A stretch of 46,461 nt of DNA from Zancudomyces culisetae (taxonomy: Eukaryota > Kickxellomycota > Harpellomycetes > Harpellales > Legeriomycetaceae): contig LSSK01000121.1 of the NCBI GenBank assembly GCA_001969505.1, positions 1 through 46,461 on the forward strand. The letters run 5' to 3'. The position numbers were made by a program, and so were the translations under genes. The notes under the pieces are model-generated. The model saw nothing but the letters and a program-made list of their open reading frames with translations, did no database searches and was not told the origin of the DNA. Each line of letters starts with the position of its first letter. Position 1 is the stretch's first letter. Below, piece after piece: positions 9,265 to 19,317 of the stretch.

Positions 9265-12108
9265 TCAGAATGCATTGTTGGTATTGTAACCGTAGAGCCT
9301 CATCTCTTCTATAATGGCTTCCAGCCTAGGATCTTTATAATACTCGCACTTGAGAGCAATTTTCGAGTATATTTCGTAGCTTGGAATGGTTCCAGTGTTT
9401 TTTATAGCCTCCAAATAAATAAATGAGTCTTCATAATTTTGACTATTCAGCGAAATCAAAATCATCAATTTATAGATTCTGGGAAGGTACTCCCTAGCAT
9501 CCATGCTGCTATTGGGGGCGAGACTACCAACGTCGCCCGGGGAAAGGAAGCTGTTTCTGCCTTTGGCCTTGTTTTGTGCAAACTGAGAGCCGGTATGTTT
9601 GGAGAGTACTGGTGGTAGTATTGGACTGCTGTTGTATATCAGTTTGGCTGTGTAGTAGTTGTTGCTTATAAAACAGCCCTCCAACATCATCAAAATAGTG
9701 AGATAGTTCTTTTCTAATTCAAATTTTTGATAGTAAAACTCTGTCTTGCTAATTCCTAGGTTCAACTGTTTGGTATGAAAATAGTATTTGAGAATTGCAT
9801 CTACTGTCCTTGCCGTAACTGCTTTTGGGAACTTGCCGTAGGATGGGTTGCTGTTGTTGTTGTTGTTTTTGTTGCTCAATCTAGAATCCAGATCTTTCTG
9901 TGAAGGATCCGATTCGTCTATTGCGTTTGTCCTCTTGGGCGAGTATTTACAGTTATATAATTCTCCAAGGATTTTTTCTATGACCATGTTATGCTTGACA
10001 GAGTCCTTGTATGTAGATAACAGGTGTCTTGTGATGGTTATACAAGTGTCAGTCCCATGACCCATTTTGTTTGCTCGCATTAAATGCAGAGTTTCAAATG
10101 CTCGTCTATAGTTTCTTGCAGTCAAAAATGCCTCAAACAGGGGTTCCAAATGATACTCTTGTAACAATTCCATACTGCTGGTGGTATTCGTCATTGCCAA
10201 CGCCATTAGTGACGATAAGTTGGATGTTGGCGGCACTGATGATGACAATGCAATCTTTTTTTGCTTTAAAATTCCCAGCAATGTTTGCAACACGTCAGAT
10301 GCCAGCCCAGTCTTTCCATATCTTGATGCTACATTCAGCACACCTAAACAATCGCTCTCGGTCAACTGGAGTTTGTGCACCTGTGTACATTTCTTCCACA
10401 ACAGCTCAATCATACTTGTCCCATTACTTTTGCTAGCAGTCCCAGTATTATTACCAGCTATAGTATTACTACTGTTTTCATTCCCGCCATCTATGTTAAT
10501 ATCTGGCAAGTCCAACGTTCTTGATATTTCCCGTAAAAGACGTAATGAGGTCGCTGGTAGTAGCACCGCCGAGTTTTCGGGATCAATGTTGCTAGCAATA
10601 CCACCGCCGCTATTAATATCATTGCTGTAGTTTAGTTTGATTTTTTGGTTCAATAAATCAACATATGTTTTACAAGCCAATTCAATTTCGTTGTCCACGC
10701 ACATCTTGGAAATCAGCATATCTACCAGCTCAATGCTAACGCCTTTCCCCTTTCTACTGTTGAAGTATATATATCCCAATTCAGAGTGATCCATGGATAA
10801 CATTGTTTTAATCAGATACTCATACATTTGTTGCTCCTGCTGCGCATCCATCACTCTACTAATCTCATCGGTGGCTCTTTCATCTGGCCTTGATCCATTT
10901 GTTGCTTTATCTCTATACACGTCCTTGTTATTGCTCTGAAGCATTTTTTGTCGCGCTTCATTCGTCTGATCCATCATCTCAATTACTGAAATCACCATAT
11001 CAACCATATTCCTCTCTGATGCAAATTTTACAAACGCAGTTATCAGGCCGATCTTCGGCTTTGATCTCAATCTAAACATAATTGCCACCAGTTTATAGGC
11101 ATCTTCAACTCTTTTCAATCTAATAAATGCCTGTAACAGCACCCCGAGTATGTCCTTGTCCAGTATATACATTTTTCTATCAAAAATTTCCTTTTGGATT
11201 TCAAGCACTCTCTTGTACGTTGTTTCTCGGTCGATCAGCGGGTTTTTGATTCCATGCTCCTCTAGCACTTGCTTTTCTTGTCGTTCTATATCCATCATAT
11301 CTAACTCATCAATCTGCCGATCTCCGAATTTATTCATCAAATCCCTTCGCTTTGGTGTATTCCTTCGCTGTGCCATTTTCATCAATACATACCCTGTTGG
11401 AATCAAGATTTCTCCTAGCTCCTTCTTGAGTTGTCTTATCTGGGTCAACCGTATCTTTGCCCGTTCATCTAGCTTCGGTCCAATAGATCCTGTTTGTGTC
11501 GGTTTTTCTAGTTTTAGGTCCAGGTGCCCTCCGTTTGTACTAGCTGCTCTCTTTTCGTTCTTATCAGTGTTCTTGATTTCAGAATCCCCATTTTCTGGAG
11601 CATCCTCTGTGTCTTGCGTCTTTGGGATAGTGCAGATGCTTCCAGTTGCGTTTTGCCCCCTTTCCACCTCTGTTTCATTCACGCTTTCCTTATTTTCATT
11701 GTCTGTCTTTGGTAGATCAGTAATATTCACTTGTACGCTGCTAGTTGTATTATTGTCAAACTCAGACCCAGAATTCTCGAGTTGTTGAATTGTTTCCACA
11801 GTTTGATTTTCCACATCCTTGGCGTTTTCTAATTCAGCATTTCCGACTGTTACGCCAGTATCGACAGCGCCCATTCGATCCTCGTTGTTTGCATGTTCTT
11901 TTTCAGGCTTCGAATCATTACCATGAGTTGGTTCACAAACTTTTGTACGGGTTGAAAACAGCTGGTATTGTTTAATTTTAGGGATGCGGTATGCAGATGC
12001 ACCATGTTTTAGACACAGTCTATATCTTGTAGCTGTTTTTTGAGATCTTGAAGAAACACACGTATCCTTACACAGGTTTAGTCCTCGTATTAGATTGCTT
12101 TTGCTCAT
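9265..12108 (-). CDS. Putative mitochondrial pentatricopeptide-repeat-like protein, single exon
   Basis: A 947-residue protein. The N-terminus is basic and poor in acidic residues (MSKSNLIRGLNLCKDT, SSRSQKTATRYRLCLKHG), ending in QLFSTR, which resembles a matrix-targeting presequence. Residues about 60-190 are acidic and low in complexity. Beyond them are helix-turn-helix repeats of PPR character, for example LLQAFIRLKRVEDAYKLVA, LFEAFLTARNYRRAFETLHL and LISLNSQNYEDSFIYLEAIK. PPR proteins normally bind organellar RNA and act in mitochondrial mRNA stability, processing or translation. I cannot match it to a named factor. A stretch of Asn at about 9853-9873 is encoded by a GTT repeat. The start is the ATG at 12108, preceded by an A9T4 block at about 12240-12252. 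Confidence 0.6.
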   Translation of the reverse strand: MSKSNLIRGLNLCKDTCVSSRSQKTATRYRLCLKHGASAYRIPKIKQYQLFSTRTKVCEPTHGNDSKPEKEHANNEDRMGAVDTGVTVGNAELENAKDVENQTVETIQQLENSGSEFDNNTTSSVQVNITDLPKTDNENKESVNETEVERGQNATGSICTIPKTQDTEDAPENGDSEIKNTDKNEKRAASTNGGHLDLKLEKPTQTGSIGPKLDERAKIRLTQIRQLKKELGEILIPTGYVLMKMAQRRNTPKRRDLMNKFGDRQIDELDMMDIERQEKQVLEEHGIKNPLIDRETTYKRVLEIQKEIFDRKMYILDKDILGVLLQAFIRLKRVEDAYKLVAIMFRLRSKPKIGLITAFVKFASERNMVDMVISVIEMMDQTNEARQKMLQSNNKDVYRDKATNGSRPDERATDEISRVMDAQQEQQMYEYLIKTMLSMDHSELGYIYFNSRKGKGVSIELVDMLISKMCVDNEIELACKTYVDLLNQKIKLNYSNDINSGGGIASNIDPENSAVLLPATSLRLLREISRTLDLPDINIDGGNENSSNTIAGNNTGTASKSNGTSMIELLWKKCTQVHKLQLTESDCLGVLNVASRYGKTGLASDVLQTLLGILKQKKIALSSSVPPTSNLSSLMALAMTNTTSSMELLQEYHLEPLFEAFLTARNYRRAFETLHLMRANKMGHGTDTCITITRHLLSTYKDSVKHNMVIEKILGELYNCKYSPKRTNAIDESDPSQKDLDSRLSNKNNNNNSNPSYGKFPKAVTARTVDAILKYYFHTKQLNLGISKTEFYYQKFELEKNYLTILMMLEGCFISNNYYTAKLIYNSSPILPPVLSKHTGSQFAQNKAKGRNSFLSPGDVGSLAPNSSMDAREYLPRIYKLMILISLNSQNYEDSFIYLEAIKNTGTIPSYEIYSKIALKCEYYKDPRLEAIIEEMRLYGYNTNNAF

Positions 12109-12452
12109 TTCTCCTGTTTTTTATTTCTATTTTCTACTTTATTTATCTATATTGTAACTAAACGGTATCTTGTACCAGAATTGGTTTATGAATGTCGAAA
12201 TCGCACGATCAAATTAATTTCATAGTATTTTCGCAAGCTAAAAAAAAATTTTCTGCATACCAAGAATTCGTTCTGGACAAATTGGCACAACTTTCAGTTA
12301 ATTCAACGCGAAAGGTTGGCTACTACTGATCAGATTGAGACGGGAAATGAGGAGGAGAATATACTCCAGTATGTTGATTTATTTTTGTTATGGATAAAAT
12401 AATAGTAGAAACCTAAATTAAAGAGAATTATGGTTTGTACAAAGAAAAAGTG
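12109..12452. other. Intergenic region with two overlapping short frames of protein-like character
   Basis: 344 bp between the 3' end of WRS1 and the 5' end of the PPR-like gene (both minus strand). On the plus strand an ATG at 12192 opens 45 codons (stop 12327-12329) ending in KFSAYQEFVLDKLAQLSVNS. An overlapping frame shifted by one base continues as RERLATTDQIETGNEEENIL to a stop near 12402. Together they resemble a short coiled-coil protein with an unresolved intron or frameshift, but no family was recognised. The region must also carry the PPR gene's promoter. Confidence 0.25.
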
Positions 12453-14086
12453 CTATTTGGATGATGGTTGCAAAATATCAAATTTTCGGGGGTAATAAGG
12501 ATCCATAAAGTTTTTGACCATTTCATCAGTAACAGCCTTTTCATTCGCTTGGAATTCTGCCAAAAAGTCCTGGATAGCTTTGATGCAGTGTTGTTTCATT
12601 TCAGAAGACAGTAACTCTCCAGATCTATACTTGGCAGCCAGATCATCCAAAAGCTCGTCGTCATCAGAAAAGTACCGTAGATATTGGTAGGGAACGTCGA
12701 CATCTGGGTTTCCACCGTATTTTTTGTGGAGTTCGAGTGTCTCGCGTCCACCTGAGAATGCATTTCTGTTGATTTTGTTCTTGACTTGGGCAGCAGTATC
12801 TGAGGTAAAGATAGCCGATGCATCAATGGATGAACTCATTTTTGAGTTTGGTCCCTGTAAAGCTGGCAAGAAGATCGAATGAATCAAAGAGGGTTTGGGG
12901 TGCTTGAGTTTTAGCGCAATATCTCTAGTCAATCTGAAGTAAGGGTCTTGATCGATTCCACATGGAATCAGACATGGGATTGGCTTGGAGTTTTCGCCAA
13001 AGATTCCTGGAAAAGATGTGCTGAATGCTGGTGCTATCTGAATGCATGGGTAGAACACTTTGCCTACGCAGTCAGTATCGGTAAATCCAAATGCTGCCTT
13101 TGCTGTGCTTCCTGTAATTGACTTTGAAATCTTAACAATGTTTCGATAAAATTGGCCTCCCATGAAGTCCAAGTCTGAAAATATCAATGTCTTTTCGGGT
13201 TTGTATCCAATAGCAGCTATTTCTCTTACTGTGGTCAACGAATATTTGTATGTCTCCTCCAATTTTAAATCCTGTTTAAACAAAAACTTTTCGTCATCTA
13301 TTTACCATTTATCATTGTTATTATTATGCCTAATCCTTATTTTTCCGATAGAACATGAAACTTCAGGGTACCATTTTCCTGTTTATGGCAGGCAAATAGT
13401 CTTATAACAAAATGAAAAGTTTACAATACCTGTCAATTGAATAACTAGTGGTACATCAAATACATCTTGCAGCCACTTGGTAAATACAAACGGAAGCATA
13501 TGTCCAAGATGCATACGTCCCTTGCTTGGCCCTCTTCCTGTGTACAAGTAGAATGGTTTCTTTTGTTCGTATCTGTCAAGAATCACTTCCAAATCTCTAT
13601 TTTTTACATTCAATTACATGGGTTTATGTCGTTCCTTTGGTGTGTCTATTTTTTTTATTTTGACTGGAAAAGAGTTGTAATATAGACCTTCTTTGCTTAC
13701 CTGTGGGAGAAAAATATTCCTCTACGTAAAAACATATGTGGTTTATGGCCGGTTAGTTTTTCGAATCGTTCCAACAACGCCGGATCGATTAGCTTGGTTC
13801 CAAAGTTCTTTGTGAGCTTTTCGTAATCCACTGCCATTTGCTCACCATCCACTACAGCACCTTCCACCTCCCAAGGTGTTATTTTCTGCTCAACAGCATC
13901 AATATTATCGCTTCTATTACATTTTATTTTTTTTCATTTATCATTACAGTTTTGTTCCCAATTGTTACCGCCACAAGTAGGATGGGGGAATTTATTAAAC
14001 AAATTAATAACAGAATCAGCTACAAAACGCAAATAAACTTACTTGTTGATGTCCATTCCCGCTACTGCTTGTTCGAGCCCTGTCAT
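12453..14086 (-). CDS. WRS1: Cytosolic tryptophanyl-tRNA synthetase, four exons
   Basis: Class Ic aminoacyl-tRNA synthetase charging tRNA-Trp. Minus-strand exons 14086-14043, 13913-13701, 13596-13430 and 13297-12453 join in phases 2, 2 and 1 to 422 residues (yeast Wrs1 is 432). Motifs: N-terminal TPWEVEG, the IFFSHRDLEVIL helix split by an intron, [19 protein letters not shown] containing the HIGH-type motif (HLGH), [15 protein letters not shown], and the KMSKS-type loop as SKMSSS. The C-terminal anticodon-binding part contains [14 protein letters not shown]. There is no vertebrate-like WHEP extension. No mitochondrial presequence is seen, so the product should be cytosolic. Upstream is a divergent 1.1-kb region shared with the CHM7-like gene. 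Confidence 0.95.
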
Positions 14087-15161
14087 TGCTTTTTATTGTC
14101 TTTTGGATAACTAGTTATTAATAGAATCTAGGTATATATTTTACGAGTCAAATCCCAAAAGGCTTTTGTGCTTTTGTGCTTTTGTAACTTGGAATCTTCC
14201 TTATATTTACTTGGATTAATATTTTTTTTATTGACATGTTATTTAATCGTTTTTTCATTAGTAATTAAAATCATGACGATTTGCTCAATAATTACATGTT
14301 AGCTCAGCAAATGAATCACCAATAAAAAAAATTTTTTTATTTATTTTTGCTCTTTCCAACTCAAATTGTACTCAAAAAAGCGTCACAAACAGGAATCAAA
14401 ACAAGCCAATTCTCACAATAGGTACAGCAAAATTTAATAAACTCTCTCCCCCTCGACAATTGCTCATTGTTTGGCTTCCTTACACCTTCTTTTACTTTAA
14501 TTGTGCAGTTACACCGATATTCTTTGTCACTATGATATGTAAAAATATTACTAAACATGGTGGATAATCTCTATTCCAGAGCGTCTCGTCTTTTTCCTAA
14601 AAACCCCACATCAAAAAAATACTCTTAACGTAGGATATGTTTTTTGCAAATAAAACAAGGGAGTATTTTTTACACTTTCAAGTATCAAGTATCAAGTATC
14701 GAGCTCAAAGTACAAAGTATTTGAAAGCACTAAACTTGTATTCTCAAGGATTCCAACTTTTCCCATTGTTTACACGTCGCTGAGATTTCAGTTTATAAGC
14801 TATTCGTGCGGTGGGGTTCGTGTTTGCAAGATATACACGGAGAAAGTATGTATATACCCTTGGTATGAGCTGATGCATATACGGAGGAACTCAAGTTTTG
14901 TAACTCTTAAAACTGGGTATGTTCATCACTGTGCCTCTAATTGGATTATTCTGGGTGAGTTTGAATAATCTGCCCAATCCGATGCACTTCCATAGCTGTT
15001 TTACCATTCCTACCTGAAAACACAGATCAAAAAACTAACTGAAAATATCAACCTGAGACTATTTTTCTTTCATCAAATGGCAACTACTCTTATTTAATAT
15101 ACATTATTAATTTTAAGTGCAAAAAAATAAAATAAGTGTATATATATATATATTTAAAGGA
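14087..15161. promoter_or_regulatory. Divergent intergenic region between WRS1 and the CHM7-like gene
   Basis: About 1.07 kb. Contains a triplicated gtgcttttgt-like motif (14165-14188), an A8T7 block at 14324-14338, three tandem aagtatc copies around 14681-14701 and an (TA)n tract just before the CHM7 start. A 65-codon minus-strand frame (14558-14361) has several Cys residues but no recognised domain, and I do not call it a gene. Confidence 0.4.
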
Positions 15162-17582
15162 ATGGAACAATACCTGAGTACTATAGCAGAAATAAACGAC
15201 CCAGAATCAAGAAATGCGTTGTATGCAGACTTTGGTGCACATGCAAAGGATCATTTGCAGCATTACAATAAAAGCGTTGCCTTTTGGAAACGGATAATAT
15301 ATGAATGCACAGAGTTGGGTCTGCTGAAAATACACAACTATGAAGTCGATTTAGACACAATAAAACGACTTGCCGGGTTAAACATAGGTAAGCATAACAC
15401 GGGAAATATCTAATTCTGTAACTAAAATAACGAATGTTTAAAGGCGATCGATGAATGAATATTAAAACTTTGCGTATGAAATAGAGACAGCAAGCCACAA
15501 CACACAGGATTTCATTTATACATGTATCGATAAAAATGGGTTAGATATCAAGTTTCAGATGGGTGATTACCTGCCAGCCGGTTTAGACTCTGTAATCGTA
15601 AGATTTTCATTTATTATTGTGGTGGGGCTTGACACAAGATATGTGCAGAACATTGAGTTAGTATTTTAATTGCTGTATCTCATAGTCGGAAATGATAAAT
15701 AATGACGAAATAAGCAGAATTGACGAGTATTTTCAGGAACAAGGTTACTCCAGCCTAATAAGTAGGTTTTTAGGCATGTTTTCTATAAGCGGGAATAGCA
15801 AAATAGCCAATCGTGACTCCAACGCTACTAGTCGGGGAGAGTTTAGTAGTGGCGGTAGCGAGCTTTATGACAACAAAAAGAGTAGTAATGATGGTGTTGA
15901 AAACATATTTGTAGTAAACCGATATGTAAAGGTAGATCATATATGCTTATACTATATACCGTCATGCCCAAATACTGGGGAAAATGCGTTTATCTGCCTG
16001 CAAACTACGTTTAATATAGAAAATATGCCAGAGGATACTGAAGAAACAGGCTGAACGAACCGTATTTCCAGTACTCGATAGACTTATGACTGTGCAACAG
16101 TTTAGAGAAATATTTGAAGGGTGTCTTGGAGAACAAGGGGCTGAAAAAAATACATTCCAAGATACTAAAGATACAAATAACATTATCGATAAAGCCGGGC
16201 GTACTGATATGTTAACCAGGGAACTCAACGAGGTAGACTGTCAGATTATTCTTTATGCTCTGAGGCGTGATAAAAAAATAGCTGTTGGGACGAGCGGGAT
16301 AGATAGAAACACAGTAAGAAAACAACCTGGACTAAAATATATTGAGTATATGCCCTGCATTTTGGTTGCGATGCCTTTTTTTTTAAACAAATCAGCCTGG
16401 TGATAACACAGGATAATTAAAATCATTTTGGTTCTAATTATTGTATAGGTGGTAATCAAATTTATTGACGGATCAAGTAGTCCAGGCGCTGAAACGGAGG
16501 CTGAAGAGCAGATAGTGAACCATGCAGATTTTCAGATTGTTAATATTTTGTTAATGGTGGAAAAGGTTAATAAACAAGTAGAGCAATTGCAAGATAAGGT
16601 CAAAAGGTAACGCGCACTGATTTGTTTTTTATATTCTTTTCTTGTATTCAATAATAGTTGCTACAAACAATTTGAACCTACATTTAATAGTTTACTCAAA
16701 GAAATCGATCTCAAAAAAAGGTTGAACCAAAGTAACCTGCAAAGTGAGGATACGTTGTCAACAGAAAATACAGAAAAGTCTGTAAATATAATAGATATCC
16801 CAGGAATGAAGCAAAAACTGAAACTGCTGTATTATCTGAATAAAGTAATGATTCCACAGCGAGAACAACTCGGGGAAAATCTGCGAGGAGTCATCACACA
16901 AATTCAAAACATTTCCGATAACATTAGCAGTTACAAAGTATATCAGGACACAATTTCTGTATTGAAGACGTTACAAACATATCACTCGAGCAGCGCCGCC
17001 AGCAATGATGTTAATGGTGAACAAAGTGGAATTTTGGCGACTATCGGCTTCGGTTTAGGAATCTTGGGTAGAAGCAAAGACAAGAATAATGTAAAGACTC
17101 TCAGTGTTGACGATGTCCAGCAGGCGTTTGATGAACTAAGCGAGTTGTTGGAGGAACAAAATGAAATCAGCGACATTATTACAGCCCACGGAAAGTTGAT
17201 GGCAAGATCCGCCTCCAGCTCTTACAATCCTGAGACCAATGCTAAAAACGAATTCGAAGAATATATTAATGACAACAATATTGACGACGACATTCAAGCA
17301 GAGTACAACAAAATATTAGGCGAAATACAATCCACTCAAACTAAAAAGGCATCTGCTGACACTTTGCTTGCCTCGGTTACTAGCCAAGACATTATCTCTA
17401 GTAATTCACAGATAGAGATTGTGAAGGACAGTTCTGCTAAAGATACTATTGGTGATGTTAGTAGCCATCAAAACCTAACTGAAAGTCAGCTCACCAATAC
17501 TAAGAACGCAAAGAACGATGTACACCTAGAGCTAGATCAAGAAGTGTCGCCTGACATGCTCGAAGAGCCAATCCCGAATTGA
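15162..17582 (+). CDS. CHM7: CHM7/CHMP7-like ESCRT-III protein, six exons
   Basis: Nuclear-envelope ESCRT-III adaptor family. Exons 15162-15387, 15485-15597, 15686-15931, 16020-16313, 16449-16606 and 16658-17582 join in frame to 653 residues. The N-terminal third looks like the winged-helix half (VAFWKRIIYECTELGLL; later QAERTVFPVLDRLMTVQQF). The middle contains a predicted coiled coil (LMVEKVNKQVEQLQDKVK), and the C-terminal half has the Snf7-type helices (LYYLNKVMIPQREQLGENLR; VDDVQQAFDELSELLEEQNE). Family members are recruited to the inner nuclear membrane to seal gaps and survey nuclear pores. Several exon reads without splicing would stop early, and splicing restores conserved-looking protein, which supports the intron calls. 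Another long ESCRT-III protein is the alternative. Confidence 0.75.
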
Positions 17583-17727
17583 AAGATGTTTTTCAATATG
17601 TATATTTAGATTTGATAACAGTTTTTGTATAAATACAAAAAGATAAAAAAAAAAGAGTTTTAATAAAGGGCTGACATGTGGGTATAGTTTAGAGCAAGTT
17701 TATTGGGTATCTACATCTAACAATATT

Positions 17728-18647
17728 TCACATTATGGAACAGCAAGAGTTGGTTTTCTTTGCAGTTTTGTAAAACATTTTCGATTGATCGGATAGAGTG
17801 TTGCTTTTTTCAACCAAATCATCAAGTCTTTCACCACGTTCCAAAACTGATTCTATGGTCTTGTTCTATTTTGCACGTTAAAATGGTTGTAGTTGTTTTT
17901 ACTAGAGGGTACATATTTTAAATTGAAACTACACAGATACTATCCAAAAAAAAAAAAGAAGGTGTATTGCGGATGTTTTTATGAATAGTCAATGACTTAC
18001 TAATACAAGTTTGGTTTCGTCAAGTTCCTGTTGAATATTCATAATCGTATCAGCTTGTCTTGGGTTTTGGTATCTGGCAAGTGTGCCCGGTAGATCTGTT
18101 TGTGCAGGATTAGTAACATAGTCGTCGACTATTTTTGCAGCCAAACCTATTGCCACCCGTTTCGGGTAGTCAGTGTCGGTAATTACCACACCCGCCTTAT
18201 TATCATCTCGTTTATAAACGTAGGCAGTATAGTCTATTTATACATTATATCTAAATGTTTGAATCTAGGTATTCACGCTGTAGGGATCCCCAAAAATGAA
18301 TAACTCAATTTTGATACCAAATAAAAGTTAATTTCAGAGGAAGAGAAAGGAGTGAGAGGGTGATGGAGGTGGGTACTTACTATTTTCTTCTACACCTTGT
18401 CGATTGGAGGGACTTGTTCTGTCAGCCACAGTAATTGCAAAGAAATTCAAGAACTCTTGCACGCTATTAACAAACAGAAGCAAAGTAATAGAATTATAGT
18501 GTTTAAAGAAATATAAAAATGCAATAGGAAACAAAAAAGGTACCTAGCTCTCTGGAAATATCCGATCGAAGAAACATCATTTGCAATAACAAGAGCTTTT
18601 CCTGGGGTGCTGTTGCTATCTACAATTCCCAAATAGTACACTCTCAT
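17728..18647 (-). CDS. YKT6: R-SNARE YKT6, four exons
   Basis: Longin-domain R-SNARE acting in ER-Golgi, endosome-vacuole and autophagosome fusion. Minus-strand exons 18647-18544, 18463-18381, 18233-18001 and 17865-17728 join in phases 2, 1 and 0 to 185 residues. It begins [13 protein letters not shown]; the longin domain continues with [20 protein letters not shown] and [15 protein letters not shown]. The SNARE motif contains [17 protein letters not shown], then [16 protein letters not shown] with the zero-layer Arg. It ends CCSIM: the first Cys is the usual palmitoylation site and the second the CaaX farnesylation site. There is no transmembrane helix, as expected. It is convergent with the CHM7-like gene, with 145 bp between stops. 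Confidence 0.96.
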
Positions 18648-19317
18648 TGTCGTTTTTAATTCTTTTTTTAATATTGTTTTGGATTTGGATTTGGAATATT
18701 ATAAAATATTATTTTACTTATATGAACAGGCTTTTGAGGAGGATTATAAAACTTGGTGGAATTAATTTGGTGTCTTTGAAGGCTTGTTATAAGTGGATGT
18801 TGTGGTACTGGGGGAAAAAAATAATAAAAAGCCTATTAAATTTGCTGCTCATGTCAATAAACCCTAAAACCAAGTTACAAAAAAAAAGCATATATTTACT
18901 TGTTTTTATCCTTGCTTTTAATTATGCAAATAAGGATCGTTTAATGAAAAGCGCTCAAAGCGCCTAAGCTCATGTTTAATGCAAGATGCAAAAAATATTT
19001 AAATGTTAGGGGTGGGGTGGGGGGATGAGGGGGGATATAATGGTATATATTTAATGACATTTCAAGATAAATATATGATATTTTCAACAAATGTTTTAAT
19101 CAACCAGAGCCGGACAAAAAATAGTAATTCAGTTTGTAGGACGGAGGGAGCAGGGATCTAATTTACATGCTTGATGTATTTACCCGTCTAATCATTTTTT
19201 CACTCTTTATTCACAAAAACAATTAATAATAGGTTTTAAATTGTAGAAAGGAAAAAAAAAGATAAGGTAAAGGTTCAAAACGAGAAACTAGACTGATATG
19301 GAAACTATACTGTTTCT
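18648..19317. promoter_or_regulatory. YKT6 upstream region / 3' flank of the next gene
   Basis: 670 bp between the YKT6 start and the stop of the large minus-strand gene. An open plus-strand frame (18647-18967) is rich in Ile/Lys/Trp and has no homology I recognise. The main feature is the G-rich block described separately. Otherwise it is AT-rich with no gene that I can support. Confidence 0.4.
19009..19034 (+). promoter_or_regulatory. Potential G-quadruplex, four long G runs
   Basis: G runs at 19009-19012, 19014-19017, 19019-19024 and 19029-19034, separated by loops of 1, 1 and 4 nt. This satisfies the standard G4 rule with short loops and stands out in AT-rich DNA. It lies about 360 bp upstream of the YKT6 ATG, and in the RNA-sense orientation it would be antisense to YKT6. 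Confidence 0.6.

Noticed and set aside
14361-14558. 65-codon minus-strand Cys-containing frame between WRS1 and CHM7
   Set aside because: The Cys spacing (CNC...CCTYC) is suggestive, but there is no family match, and it sits in a divergent promoter region.
18647-18967. 106-codon plus-strand frame starting opposite the YKT6 ATG
   Set aside because: Ile/Lys/Leu-rich composition typical of AT-rich non-coding DNA; no domain or splice evidence.
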